Position numbers and translations under genes: made by a program. A DNA stretch of 63,289 nucleotides from Alphaproteobacteria bacterium. Lineage in GTDB: Bacteria > Pseudomonadota > Alphaproteobacteria > UBA828. Of the stretch, positions 36,756 to 44,810 are shown piece by piece; position 1 is the stretch's first letter, and each line of letters opens with the position of its first letter. The stretch lies in NCBI GenBank assembly GCA_022820945.1, contig JAJEEP010000073.1:1-63289 (forward strand), in the 5' to 3' direction. The notes below the pieces were generated by a model, which ran no database searches, had not been told where the DNA came from, and saw nothing but the letters and a program-made list of their open reading frames with translations.

Positions 36756-38701
36756 GCGGCGCCGCGTCGCGGCCTTACGACGTGGCCATCGTCGGCGCGG
36801 GGCCGGTCGGGAGCTTGTGCGCGCTCGCTCACGCGCGGAAGGGCGCCCGGGTGGCCCTTCTCGAAGCGAATCCCAAGGCGTCCCAGCGTCTGGCGGGCGA
36901 ATGGCTGCATCCGCCTGGCGTCCAGATACTGCAGGACTTCGGGATCGGGCTGGACACCCTGCCCCGCAGCGCCGCGGGCAGGGGCTTCGTGGTGTTTCCC
37001 GATGACGGCTCGGAGCCGATCGTCCTTCCCTACGTGAATGGCTCGCAGGGTCTGGCCTGCGAGCATGCGTTGCTCGTCTCGAAGCTGCGGGACGCCATCG
37101 GGAACGAAGCGGACGTGGATTTCTTCACCCCCGCGCGGGTCGGTGCGGTCGAAGACGGCCGGCTGGTCTATACCAGCAACGGCACGGTTCACACCCTCGA
37201 TGCCGCACGAATAGTCGGCGCCGACGGCCGCGCCTCGATCGTGCGCCAGTCGCTCGGCCTGTCGACGGAGCCGATGCTCTGCTCGCGCATGCTGGGGGTC
37301 ACGGTGAGCGGTGTGAGCCTGCCCTTCGAAGGTCATGGCCATGTGCTGCTCGGCGGCCCGGGGCCGATACTCGCTTACGGCTTGGCAAACGATTGCGTCC
37401 GGATCATCGCCGATGTTCCGCTGGACCGCTGGTCACGCCAGGACCGGGTCGGCTTCCTGACGGAATCCTATGCAGCCCTGCTGCCGGAGGCTCTCAGGCC
37501 GGCGTTCGTCGAGGCGCTGCGGGCGGGGCAATTCCACGTTGCAGCCAATCAGTTGCGGCCACGCGTCACTTACGGCACCCCGCGTCGCGTGCTGATCGGC
37601 GACGCGGCCGGACACTACCACCCTATGACGGCGGTCGGCATGACCCTCGGTTTCGGCGATGCGCTCGCCCTCGCCGAGGGCGGGAACTTTGGCGACTTCG
37701 CCGCCGAGCGCTTCCGGGCGACCCATGTGCCGGAGTTGCTCGCCATGGGGCTCTACGAGGTCTTTGCCGATCATCGGCCCGAGGCGGTGGCGATGAGACA
37801 CGCGGTCTACCGGGGGCTGCGAACGAACCCCGTTTACCGGGAGCGGACCTCGCGGGTACTCGCCTGCGAAGACCGATCCGCGCTCGGGATGGGTCTCGCG
37901 TTTTTCGGAACGGCAGCCCGGGCGGCGGCCGTGGAGATTCCGCTTTCCCTCCGCCAGTTCGCTCCGCGTCGGGGTCTGAAGATCTTCGGTGCGCTCGCCG
38001 TTCGTCTCTGGTGGCTCTTGCGTTGGGGTCTGCAGCTGCGCCGGTCAAGACGCGAGGGCGGGCAGAATGATGATCGGTCGCTGGACAGCCTGGCCCGTGC
38101 ACTCTTGCACTCCATGCCGCCGGGGCTCGACGCTGCCGGGTCCGGCCGGCCGAAGGACCCCGAGGCGCCCGATGCCAGTCCGGCACTGGAGAGCGCGACG
38201 GCGCAGCTCCTCAGTCTCCAGGGCAAGGACGGCGACTGGGAAGGCGAGATGGTCTGGTGCCCCATGCTCACAGCGCAATACGTGCTGCTGCACCACATCA
38301 TCGTGCGGCCGCTCGAGCCCGGCCGGCGCCGGCGCGTGCTGCGCTCGTTCGAACGGACCCGTCTCGAAGGCGGCGCGTGGGGCCTGCACGAGCACGCGTC
38401 GCCCCACCTCTTCGTCACCGCCCTGGTCTACGTCGCGGCGAGACTACTCGGCGTCGAGCGTGACGATCCCCTTGTCGAGCCGGCCCGGCATTTCATACAG
38501 GCCGAGGGGATCGTGGCCATTCCGAGCTGGGGAAAGTTCTGGCTGGCGCTGCTGAACCTCTACGACTGGCGCGGGGTCAACGCCGTCCTGCCGGAGCTGT
38601 GGAGCCTGCCGCGGCGCATACCCTTGCATCCCTCCAACTGGTACTGCCACACGCGGCTCATCTACATGGCAATGGCGGCGGTTTACGCGCACCGCTTCTA
38701 G
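36752..38701 (+). CDS. Squalene monooxygenase fused to N-terminal part of oxidosqualene cyclase
   Basis: The first 649 codons of a fused sterol enzyme. Residues 1 to about 400 are squalene monooxygenase: FAD loop VAIVGAGPVGS, RLAGEWLHPPG (RxxGExLxPxG), GADGRAS, and GDAAGHYHPMTAVGM with Asp284, matching the squalene epoxidase GD motif. A charged linker (about 430-480) leads to a QW-type repeat and cyclase sequence GKFWLALLNLYDWRG, LPLHPSNWYCHTR-like. At codon 650 (38699-38701) there is TAG, and the cyclase continues in the same frame beyond it. The start ATG at 36752 overlaps the CYP51 stop. The enzyme converts squalene to oxidosqualene; the cyclase half is incomplete here. Confidence 0.88.
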   Translation: MSGAASRPYDVAIVGAGPVGSLCALAHARKGARVALLEANPKASQRLAGEWLHPPGVQILQDFGIGLDTLPRSAAGRGFVVFPDDGSEPIVLPYVNGSQGLACEHALLVSKLRDAIGNEADVDFFTPARVGAVEDGRLVYTSNGTVHTLDAARIVGADGRASIVRQSLGLSTEPMLCSRMLGVTVSGVSLPFEGHGHVLLGGPGPILAYGLANDCVRIIADVPLDRWSRQDRVGFLTESYAALLPEALRPAFVEALRAGQFHVAANQLRPRVTYGTPRRVLIGDAAGHYHPMTAVGMTLGFGDALALAEGGNFGDFAAERFRATHVPELLAMGLYEVFADHRPEAVAMRHAVYRGLRTNPVYRERTSRVLACEDRSALGMGLAFFGTAARAAAVEIPLSLRQFAPRRGLKIFGALAVRLWWLLRWGLQLRRSRREGGQNDDRSLDSLARALLHSMPPGLDAAGSGRPKDPEAPDASPALESATAQLLSLQGKDGDWEGEMVWCPMLTAQYVLLHHIIVRPLEPGRRRRVLRSFERTRLEGGAWGLHEHASPHLFVTALVYVAARLLGVERDDPLVEPARHFIQAEGIVAIPSWGKFWLALLNLYDWRGVNAVLPELWSLPRRIPLHPSNWYCHTRLIYMAMAAVYAHRF

Positions 38702-40162
38702 GCGCCCGTCACGCCCCCGATCGCGGCGCTGCGGGAAGAGCTGTTTCCCCAAGGATTTGCCGACGTCGATTTCTCCGCCACCCGCAATTCCCTGCGGGAG
38801 GCCGACCTCTACGCGCGGCCGAGCGTGTGGCTTAAGGTTGGATACACGATTGCGCGCGTGTTCGATCGGCTCCACGACAAACGCCTGCGCGCCCGATGCA
38901 CGGAGGCGATCGTCCGGCAGATCAGATGGGAGCTGCAGACCACCAGCCATACGAGCATCTCTCCGGTGAGCGGCCTTCTCAACATGCTTGCCCTGTGGCT
39001 GCGCGATCCGGACGACGCCGATTTGCGCCAGGCGCTCGCGAAGCTGGACGACTGGTTTTGGGAAGACGAGGAAGAGGGTGCGCGTGTCGTCGGCGCGAGA
39101 AGCGCCTCGTGGGACAGCGGCTTCGCGTTGCAGGCACTGGCAGCAGCGCCCGCGTTCGACGGGGTCGGGGACGCGCTGCAGCGCGGCGCCGACTTCCTAC
39201 TCGGAGAACAGATTGCCGCCAGCTTCGACGGTTTTCGCGAGGCCTATCGAACCGACCCCAGGGGCGGCTGGTGCTTTGCCGGGGGATGGCATGGCTGGCC
39301 GGTGAGCGACTGCACTGCGGAAGCGGTGCTCGGACTTCACGCTGCCGGTCGCGGCGCTGTGCACGCGAGCGCGTTGCGCGATGCGGTCGGGTTCATGCTG
39401 CGTTGCCAGAACCGCGATGGCGGATTCGGCAGCTACGAGGCGCGACGCTCGGCTTTCGGTTTGGAGTGGATGAATCCGGCCGAGATGTTCGGCGATTCGA
39501 TGACCGAGCAATCCTATGTCGAGTGCACCGCGTCCTGCCTCGCGGCGCTCGCCGCCTGCGCGGAGGACGTTCCGCAGATCGCGGATGGAGCCGTGACGGG
39601 CGCCATGTCCCGGGCCGATGCCTGGCTTCGCCGGACCCAGGAAAGCGACGGGTCGTGGCGCGGCGTGTGGGGGGTTCAGTTCATTTACGGAACCCTCTTC
39701 GGAATCAGGGGTCTTCTATCGGCCGGAGCCGGCCCCGACGATCCGGCGCTTCGCTCGGCCTGCCGCTGGCTGCTAGAGCGCCAGCGGGAAGACGGCGGAT
39801 GGGGCGAGCACCACAGTGGATGCCTGACCGGCCGGTACGTGCCGCACGAGGAAAGCCAGGTCATCCAGACCGCGTGGGCCTTGATTGCACTCCTCGAGGC
39901 GAACGAAATGAACTGGATTGCGATCTCGCGGGGCGCCCGCTTCCTGCTCGACGCGCAAGACGCGGACGGAACATGGCCCAAGCAGGACATGGCGGGCGTG
40001 TTCTTCCGAACGGCGCTCCTGGATTACGTGCTCTATCGACAGTATTTCCCGCTGCACGCGCTCGCTCTCTACGAGCGGCGCCGCCGCGAGCGGCTGGGTC
40101 TCGCCGCCGCCCCGCGCGCTGCCGATGCGCCTGCAGCTCCGTCGGAGGCGGCTGCAGCCTGA
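38702..40162 (+). CDS. C-terminal part of oxidosqualene cyclase, downstream of an in-frame TAG
   Basis: The same frame as the preceding entry continues without a further stop for 486 codons of oxidosqualene (lanosterol/cycloartenol-type) cyclase. Right after the TAG come APVTPPIAALREELFPQ and SATRNSLREADLY, matching the cyclase family without a gap. The catalytic motif is DCTAE (Asp codon 39308), not the DxDD of squalene-hopene cyclases. WGVQFIYGTLFGIRGL and DGGWGEHHSGC are also cyclase-specific, as are several QxxDGxW repeats. If independently translated, the first GTG is at 38825, too far in for a working cyclase. If TAG were read through or were an error, one 1136-residue fusion would result. 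The product is probably a tetracyclic sterol precursor. Confidence 0.88.
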   Translation, partial: APVTPPIAALREELFPQGFADVDFSATRNSLREADLYARPSVWLKVGYTIARVFDRLHDKRLRARCTEAIVRQIRWELQTTSHTSISPVSGLLNMLALWLRDPDDADLRQALAKLDDWFWEDEEEGARVVGARSASWDSGFALQALAAAPAFDGVGDALQRGADFLLGEQIAASFDGFREAYRTDPRGGWCFAGGWHGWPVSDCTAEAVLGLHAAGRGAVHASALRDAVGFMLRCQNRDGGFGSYEARRSAFGLEWMNPAEMFGDSMTEQSYVECTASCLAALAACAEDVPQIADGAVTGAMSRADAWLRRTQESDGSWRGVWGVQFIYGTLFGIRGLLSAGAGPDDPALRSACRWLLERQREDGGWGEHHSGCLTGRYVPHEESQVIQTAWALIALLEANEMNWIAISRGARFLLDAQDADGTWPKQDMAGVFFRTALLDYVLYRQYFPLHALALYERRRRERLGLAAAPRAADAPAAPSEAAAA

Positions 40163-40224
40163 TCCCGGTCCTGAGCGTCGGCGTTCCGGCGCAGTCGCGC
40201 GCGGTCGAGACGGCCCGCTTCGGA

Positions 40225-41256
40225 TCAGTCGCGCGGGGGCCCGGGCTTGCGGGCCAAGAAAAAGAACATCGGCGTGAAGACGCCGGACCTGCCGCCGTCC
40301 ACCAGCGCGTACGCCGCCGCGTTCAAGAGCGTGCAGACCTCACGGGAGCCCTCGGGAAAGAGCCGAAGCCTTTCCCCGACCCGCAAGGTCAGATTGGTCA
40401 GCGCGCGGCCGACGGGCGTGCGCGGAATGCTTGAAAGGCTGAGGTCCCGACCCTGCAAGGCACGGTACCAGGGCATCTCCGGGTCTGCATCGGGTGCGCG
40501 GTCGCGCGCTTCCAGGAGTTCGAATCCCGCCGTCTGCAACGCGGCGGAAACCTCCGACGTGGAAGCGATGTCCGGCAGCGCATCGCCCACCATGATGTCG
40601 TTCTTGATTCGCAGATGCTCCGCGTTCGCCGAATCGAATTTCTCGGTGAGGCACCAATCGTAGCCTGCGAAGCAGGCTCCGGGGCGCAGCACGCGCAAGA
40701 CCTCCCGGAACGCGTCTGTCTTGTCGGGCGCGTGGGGCATGGACTCGATCGCAATGGCAGCGTCGTAGCGGTCGTCTTCCTCAGGAATCTGCATGTAGTC
40801 GCCGTGAATGAAGCGGCATAACGACTGGACATCCTGGGTGTGAAGTTTGGCGCGCTCGATCTGGTAGGCGTTGTTGTTGATTCCGACAAAGCTGGCCCCT
40901 GAATGGCGCGCCAGATTGCCCATCGGCCCGCCGACCCCGCACCCCACATCGAGGACTCGCATGCCCGGTTTCAGGGACAACCGTTCGGCCAGAAAATGCT
41001 GGTGCCGCAGTAGCGACGCCTTGAAGCTCTCGCCCCGCCTTCGGGGAGCGAAGTGAAAGGATTGCCCCCAGCCGAATTCGTAGAAGTCGGTGACCAGGTC
41101 GTAGTAGCGATTCACGAACGAGCGATAATGCTCCTTCCTGCGCTCCAGGCCGGCGTCGTAGATGTCAGTGTATCCATCGACCGTGGACTTCACGTCGTCT
41201 GGGGCGAGATTCGCGAGGGAGCGCGGTTTCGATCGTGCGGCCGAGGTGCGATTCAT
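40225..41256 (-). CDS. Sterol C-24 methyltransferase (ERG6/SMT-like)
   Basis: A 343-residue SAM-dependent enzyme that methylates C-24 of the sterol side chain. The sterol-binding region is YEFGWGQSFHF (residues 59-69). The SAM motif is VLDVGCGVGG (101-110), followed by INNNAYQIERAK. A third region, AIESMPHAPDKTDAFREVL (from about 169), matches the SMT acidic pocket. The C-terminal GYDWCLTEKFDSANAEH block is also SMT-specific. It is convergent with the cyclase gene (62 bases apart) and divergent from the membrane protein at 41445. Length and motifs look intact. Bacterial members are known but uncommon. Confidence 0.92.
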   Translation of the reverse strand: MNRTSAARSKPRSLANLAPDDVKSTVDGYTDIYDAGLERRKEHYRSFVNRYYDLVTDFYEFGWGQSFHFAPRRRGESFKASLLRHQHFLAERLSLKPGMRVLDVGCGVGGPMGNLARHSGASFVGINNNAYQIERAKLHTQDVQSLCRFIHGDYMQIPEEDDRYDAAIAIESMPHAPDKTDAFREVLRVLRPGACFAGYDWCLTEKFDSANAEHLRIKNDIMVGDALPDIASTSEVSAALQTAGFELLEARDRAPDADPEMPWYRALQGRDLSLSSIPRTPVGRALTNLTLRVGERLRLFPEGSREVCTLLNAAAYALVDGGRSGVFTPMFFFLARKPGPPRD

Positions 41257-41444
41257 CCGTGCACTTTGCCAGAGCCGCGCGCCGTACCCAAGACTTTAGA
41301 ATCATGGGAAGCCACGGTAGCTCGCTCCATGAGGCCGATATCGAGGGCGTTCCGAGCGCGTCACCTTTGTCCGGAGCTCCGGGCGCTCGGCAGGGTACAA
41401 TGCAGCGAGCCGCCACGCCGCAGACTCTGACAGGATCGGATCAC

Positions 41445-42179
41445 ATGCCCGAGGAGCAAACCGAGCGAGCCGGTTCCGAATACGGCGCACACCGGACTTG
41501 GTTGGCAATATCGCCGATCGTGTTCACCGGGTTGATCATCGCGATTCTGACAGCGGCCGGCATCGGTGCACGCTACGGCGTTCGCGGGGATTTCGACGTC
41601 TTTCATGTACTCCTGATACTCTTCTTTTCGATCAACCTGGTGATATGCCACTGGGAGGTGTGCCTCTTCTTCAGGCGGGATTATATCGAGAAGCGTGCCG
41701 AATACTGGCGCGAGCGTCGAGACGAAACGGGCCGGACATCGGCCGTCGAATTCCTTACTGGAAGGGTTCCGTTGACGCGAATATTGTCGTCGACGGTATG
41801 GGCCGACGTTTGGGCGACGTATGCCCAATTCGACGGTTCCTACGCCGACCGGCGCACGTATGGCTACAACGCGGATGTCGCCAACGGCTTCGTAACGCCG
41901 GTACCGACACTGATCCTCTTCGCGGCCTTTACCGTCGATTTCTTGCCCGCCCTCGTCGCCGGCATCATCGGAGCGATGCTGTTCTGGCAGTTGATCTACG
42001 CAACCTCGGTCTATTGGGTCAGCTTCTTCGTGGCCAAGCAGCAACGCCGCCTCGGCCGCAAGGATATGTACATCTATATCTGGGGACTGAATTGCCCATG
42101 GGTGCTGTTCGCCCTGCTGGGACTCTACGTCTCCGTTCGCCTGATCCTGAACGGCAACTACAGCGTTCTCGGCTATTGA
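41445..42179 (+). CDS. Polytopic membrane protein, possible EXPERA/emopamil-binding-like
   Basis: A 244-residue inner-membrane protein with about five hydrophobic segments (near 20-42, 50-75, 152-175, 178-198, 208-235). Parts align by eye with the sterol delta8-delta7 isomerase (EBP) fold: INLVICHW against the EBP helix bearing its His and Glu, WATYAQFDGSY against the KEYAKGDSRY loop, and a late NCPW with the Asn and Trp three apart, as in EBP. The presumed catalytic His and Glu positions are not conserved (Asn, Cys, Asn), so isomerase activity is uncertain. It is divergent from the methyltransferase and shares its upstream region. Otherwise the family is unrecognised. Confidence 0.6.
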   Translation: MPEEQTERAGSEYGAHRTWLAISPIVFTGLIIAILTAAGIGARYGVRGDFDVFHVLLILFFSINLVICHWEVCLFFRRDYIEKRAEYWRERRDETGRTSAVEFLTGRVPLTRILSSTVWADVWATYAQFDGSYADRRTYGYNADVANGFVTPVPTLILFAAFTVDFLPALVAGIIGAMLFWQLIYATSVYWVSFFVAKQQRRLGRKDMYIYIWGLNCPWVLFALLGLYVSVRLILNGNYSVLGY

Positions 42180-42492
42180 TCGCGACTTCCCCCGGAACAA
42201 CGCCGATCAAGACGACTGACCTCGCCAGGCCCTCAGCTTGCTCAGCCGCTCGAACGGGTATTGCGGTGCGGATCCCGACGTCGCTAGCGCTGCTCCGTCG
42301 TGCATGCCAGGCGTCTTCAGGCTCCGTATCCCCGCAGCTGTCAGTTTCGACATTTCCCATCCCCACATTCATGCCAACACCAATGTTGGGAACGTATGCA
42401 AAGCGCTGGGAACATACGAGAGCAGTATTCTCGGCAACGTGCCGAAATAAAAAGATTTTTTAGAACTCCCGAGAACGCTCAGGGAAGGGGGC
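42180..42492. other. Intergenic region with short repeats
   Basis: No gene is supported. There is a near-direct repeat, TGGGAACGTATG and TGGGAACATACG (42381-42417). A weak hairpin CGGC-N5-GCCG is followed by an A/T-rich run near 42440-42463 and may terminate transcription of the membrane-protein gene. Confidence 0.4.
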
Positions 42493-42580
42493 TGGCGGAG
42501 GGACGGGGATTCGAACCCCGGACACCTTTCGGTGAACACGCTTTCCAGGCGTGCGCCTTAAACCACTCGGCCATCCCTCC
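42493..42580 (-). tRNA. tRNA-Ser (GGA anticodon)
   Basis: An 88-base minus-strand tRNA with acceptor GGAGGGA/TCCCTCC, anticodon loop CTGGAAA (GGA) and the long variable arm of serine tRNAs. Encoded CCA follows discriminator G. Confidence 0.97.
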
Positions 42581-42656
42581 GCGGCGGCGGAACAATAGCA
42601 ACAACCCCTGGCGCTGCAATATCGGAGACACCATATAGGGCGAAAGGAGAGGTCAT

Positions 42657-42959
42657 ATGGTGATTCTTCGGCTCGTCGGGCTCGTGCTCGGCCTGGTGTT
42701 CCTCGCGGTGCTCGGCCATGAGATCTACAAGTTCGCGAGCGTCGGCGGCTACCGCCTGGTCAGCGCCGGCGAGCTCTGGGCGCGGTCCGACGCCAACAGC
42801 CTCGTGGGCTTCCAGGCGCTGATCGAGAAGGGTGCCGCACCTTGGCTCTGGTCGGACATCGTCCTGCCGGTGCTGCTCGGCCCCGCCTGGGCGATCCCCC
42901 TGGTGCCGGCGGCGCTGCTGCTCGTGCTGGCAAGGCGCCGGCGCCGCCAACTCGCATAA
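42657..42959 (+). CDS. Small membrane protein, 100 residues
   Basis: A 100-residue protein with two hydrophobic helices, one at the N-terminus (LVGLVLGLVFLAVLG) and one near the C-terminus (PLVPAALLLVLA), ending in a run of arginines. AGGAGAGG lies just upstream of the ATG, so it is very likely translated. Its family is unknown; it lies between tRNA-Ser and lepA, convergent with lepA. Confidence 0.75.
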   Translation: MVILRLVGLVLGLVFLAVLGHEIYKFASVGGYRLVSAGELWARSDANSLVGFQALIEKGAAPWLWSDIVLPVLLGPAWAIPLVPAALLLVLARRRRRQLA

Positions 42960-42971
42960 TCCGGTAACCGC

Positions 42972-44774
42972 CTACGACTCGCTCATCTTGAGCGCGGCGA
43001 GAAACGCCTCCTGCGGAATCTCGACGTTGCCGATCTGGCGCATGCGCTTCTTGCCCTTTTTCTGCTTCTCCAGAAGCTTCCGCTTGCGCGTCACGTCGCC
43101 GCCGTAGCACTTCGCGAGCACGTCCTTGCGCAGGGGGCTCACGGTCTCGCGCGCGACGATCTTGCCGCCGATCGCGGCCTGGATTGCGATCTTGAAGAGC
43201 TGGCGCGGAATCAGCTCCTTGAGGCGGACGCAAAGCGCGCGGCCGCGCCGCTCGGCCTGACTCCGGTGGGCGATGAGGGCCAACGCGTCTACGGGCTCAC
43301 CGTTGATCATGATGGCGAGCTTGACCAGGTCGCTCTCCAGGTAGTCTTCCAGCCGGTAATCGAAGCTCGCGTAGCCGCGCGAGACCGACTTCAGCCGGTC
43401 GTAGAAATCGAACACGACCTCGTTGAGCGGAAGCCGGTAGATCACCATCGCGCGGTTGCCCGCATAGGTGAGGTCGAGCTGGACGCCGCGTTTCTCCTCA
43501 CAGAGCGCGAGCACGCCGCCGAGATGCTCGTCGGGCACCAGGATCGTCGCGTGAATCCATGGCTCGTCGATGCGCCTGATCCGTGTGGGGTCCGGCATGT
43601 CCGCCGGGTTGTGAAGCGATAGTTCCTGCCCGTCGGTCAAGGTCACGCGGTAAACCACGCTAGGCGCCGTCGCCACGAGATCGAGGCCGAACTCGCGCTC
43701 CAGTCGCTCCTGCACGATCTCCAGATGGAGCAGGCCGAGGAAGCCGCAGCGGAAGCCGAAGCCCAGAGCAGGCGAGCTCTCGGCGTCGTAATGAAAACTC
43801 GAATCGTTGAGGCGGAGCTTGGCGAGGCTCTCGCGCAGCCGCTCGTAATCGTTCGAATCGACCGGGAAGAGCCCGCAGAAGACCACGGGCACGCTGGGGC
43901 GAAAGCCCGGCAGCGCTTCCGCTGCGGGACGCCTGACTGCCGTGATCGTGTCGCCGACCTCGCAGTCCGCCACGTCCTTGATGGCGGCGGTGATGAAGCC
44001 GATCTCGCCCGGCTCCAGGCTCTCCACCAGCGTCCTCTTCGGCGTGAACACGCCCACCCGCTCGACTTCGTGCTCCGCGCCCGAGGCCATCATCCTGATC
44101 TTCATGCGTGGCGTGAGCCGGCCATGCACGACGCGCACCAGGATCACCACGCCGAGATAGGGGTCGTACCAGCTGTCGACCAGCAGCGCCGTGAGCGGCG
44201 CATCGGCGTCCCCCGCAGGCGCCGGCAAGCGGGCAACGAGCGCGTCCAGCACGGTCTCGATGCCGTGGCCGGTCTTGGCCGAGACCTCCAGGGCGCCCGA
44301 TGCGTCGATGCCGATGACGTCCTCGATCTGCTGCTTCACCCGCTCCGGCTCCGCCGAGGCGAGGTCCATCTTGTTGAGGACGGGAACGATCTCGTGGTCG
44401 TGGTCCACCGCCTGATAGGCGTTGGCGAGGGTCTGCGCCTCCACGCCCTGGGTGGCGTCGACAACCAGCAGCGAGCCTTCGCATGCCGCCAGAGAGCGGC
44501 TGACTTCGTAGGAAAAGTCGACGTGGCCGGGGGTGTCCACCAGGTTGATCAGATGCTCGGACCCGTCGGCGCCGCGATAGGCGAGGCGCACGGTCTGCGC
44601 CTTGATCGTGATGCCGCGCTCGCGCTCGAGCTCCATCGAGTCGAGCACCTGGCTCGTCATCTCGCGCTTCTGCAAGCCGCCGCAGCTCTCGATCAACCGG
44701 TCGGCGAGCGTCGACTTCCCATGATCGATGTGGGCGATGATCGCGACGTTACGGATGCGCGCGAGATCGGTCAT
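42972..44774 (-). CDS. lepA: Elongation factor 4 (LepA)
   Basis: A 600-residue translational GTPase that back-translocates or remodels stalled ribosomes. The G1 loop is AHIDHGKST, followed by [26 protein letters not shown] and NKMDL. The C-terminal region ends [19 protein letters not shown], diagnostic of LepA. Its ATG lies 37 bases after the pheT stop, making it the last gene of the translation block. The length is the family standard. Confidence 0.98.
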   Translation of the reverse strand: MTDLARIRNVAIIAHIDHGKSTLADRLIESCGGLQKREMTSQVLDSMELERERGITIKAQTVRLAYRGADGSEHLINLVDTPGHVDFSYEVSRSLAACEGSLLVVDATQGVEAQTLANAYQAVDHDHEIVPVLNKMDLASAEPERVKQQIEDVIGIDASGALEVSAKTGHGIETVLDALVARLPAPAGDADAPLTALLVDSWYDPYLGVVILVRVVHGRLTPRMKIRMMASGAEHEVERVGVFTPKRTLVESLEPGEIGFITAAIKDVADCEVGDTITAVRRPAAEALPGFRPSVPVVFCGLFPVDSNDYERLRESLAKLRLNDSSFHYDAESSPALGFGFRCGFLGLLHLEIVQERLEREFGLDLVATAPSVVYRVTLTDGQELSLHNPADMPDPTRIRRIDEPWIHATILVPDEHLGGVLALCEEKRGVQLDLTYAGNRAMVIYRLPLNEVVFDFYDRLKSVSRGYASFDYRLEDYLESDLVKLAIMINGEPVDALALIAHRSQAERRGRALCVRLKELIPRQLFKIAIQAAIGGKIVARETVSPLRKDVLAKCYGGDVTRKRKLLEKQKKGKKRMRQIGNVEIPQEAFLAALKMSES

Positions 44775-44810
44775 GGCCCGTCCCGAATAGTCTGCCGGCG
44801 CAGGTGTGCG

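Noticed and set aside
38702..40162. Squalene-hopene cyclase identity for the cyclase
   Set aside because: The catalytic motif is DCTAE, not DxDD, and the flanking blocks match oxidosqualene cyclases.
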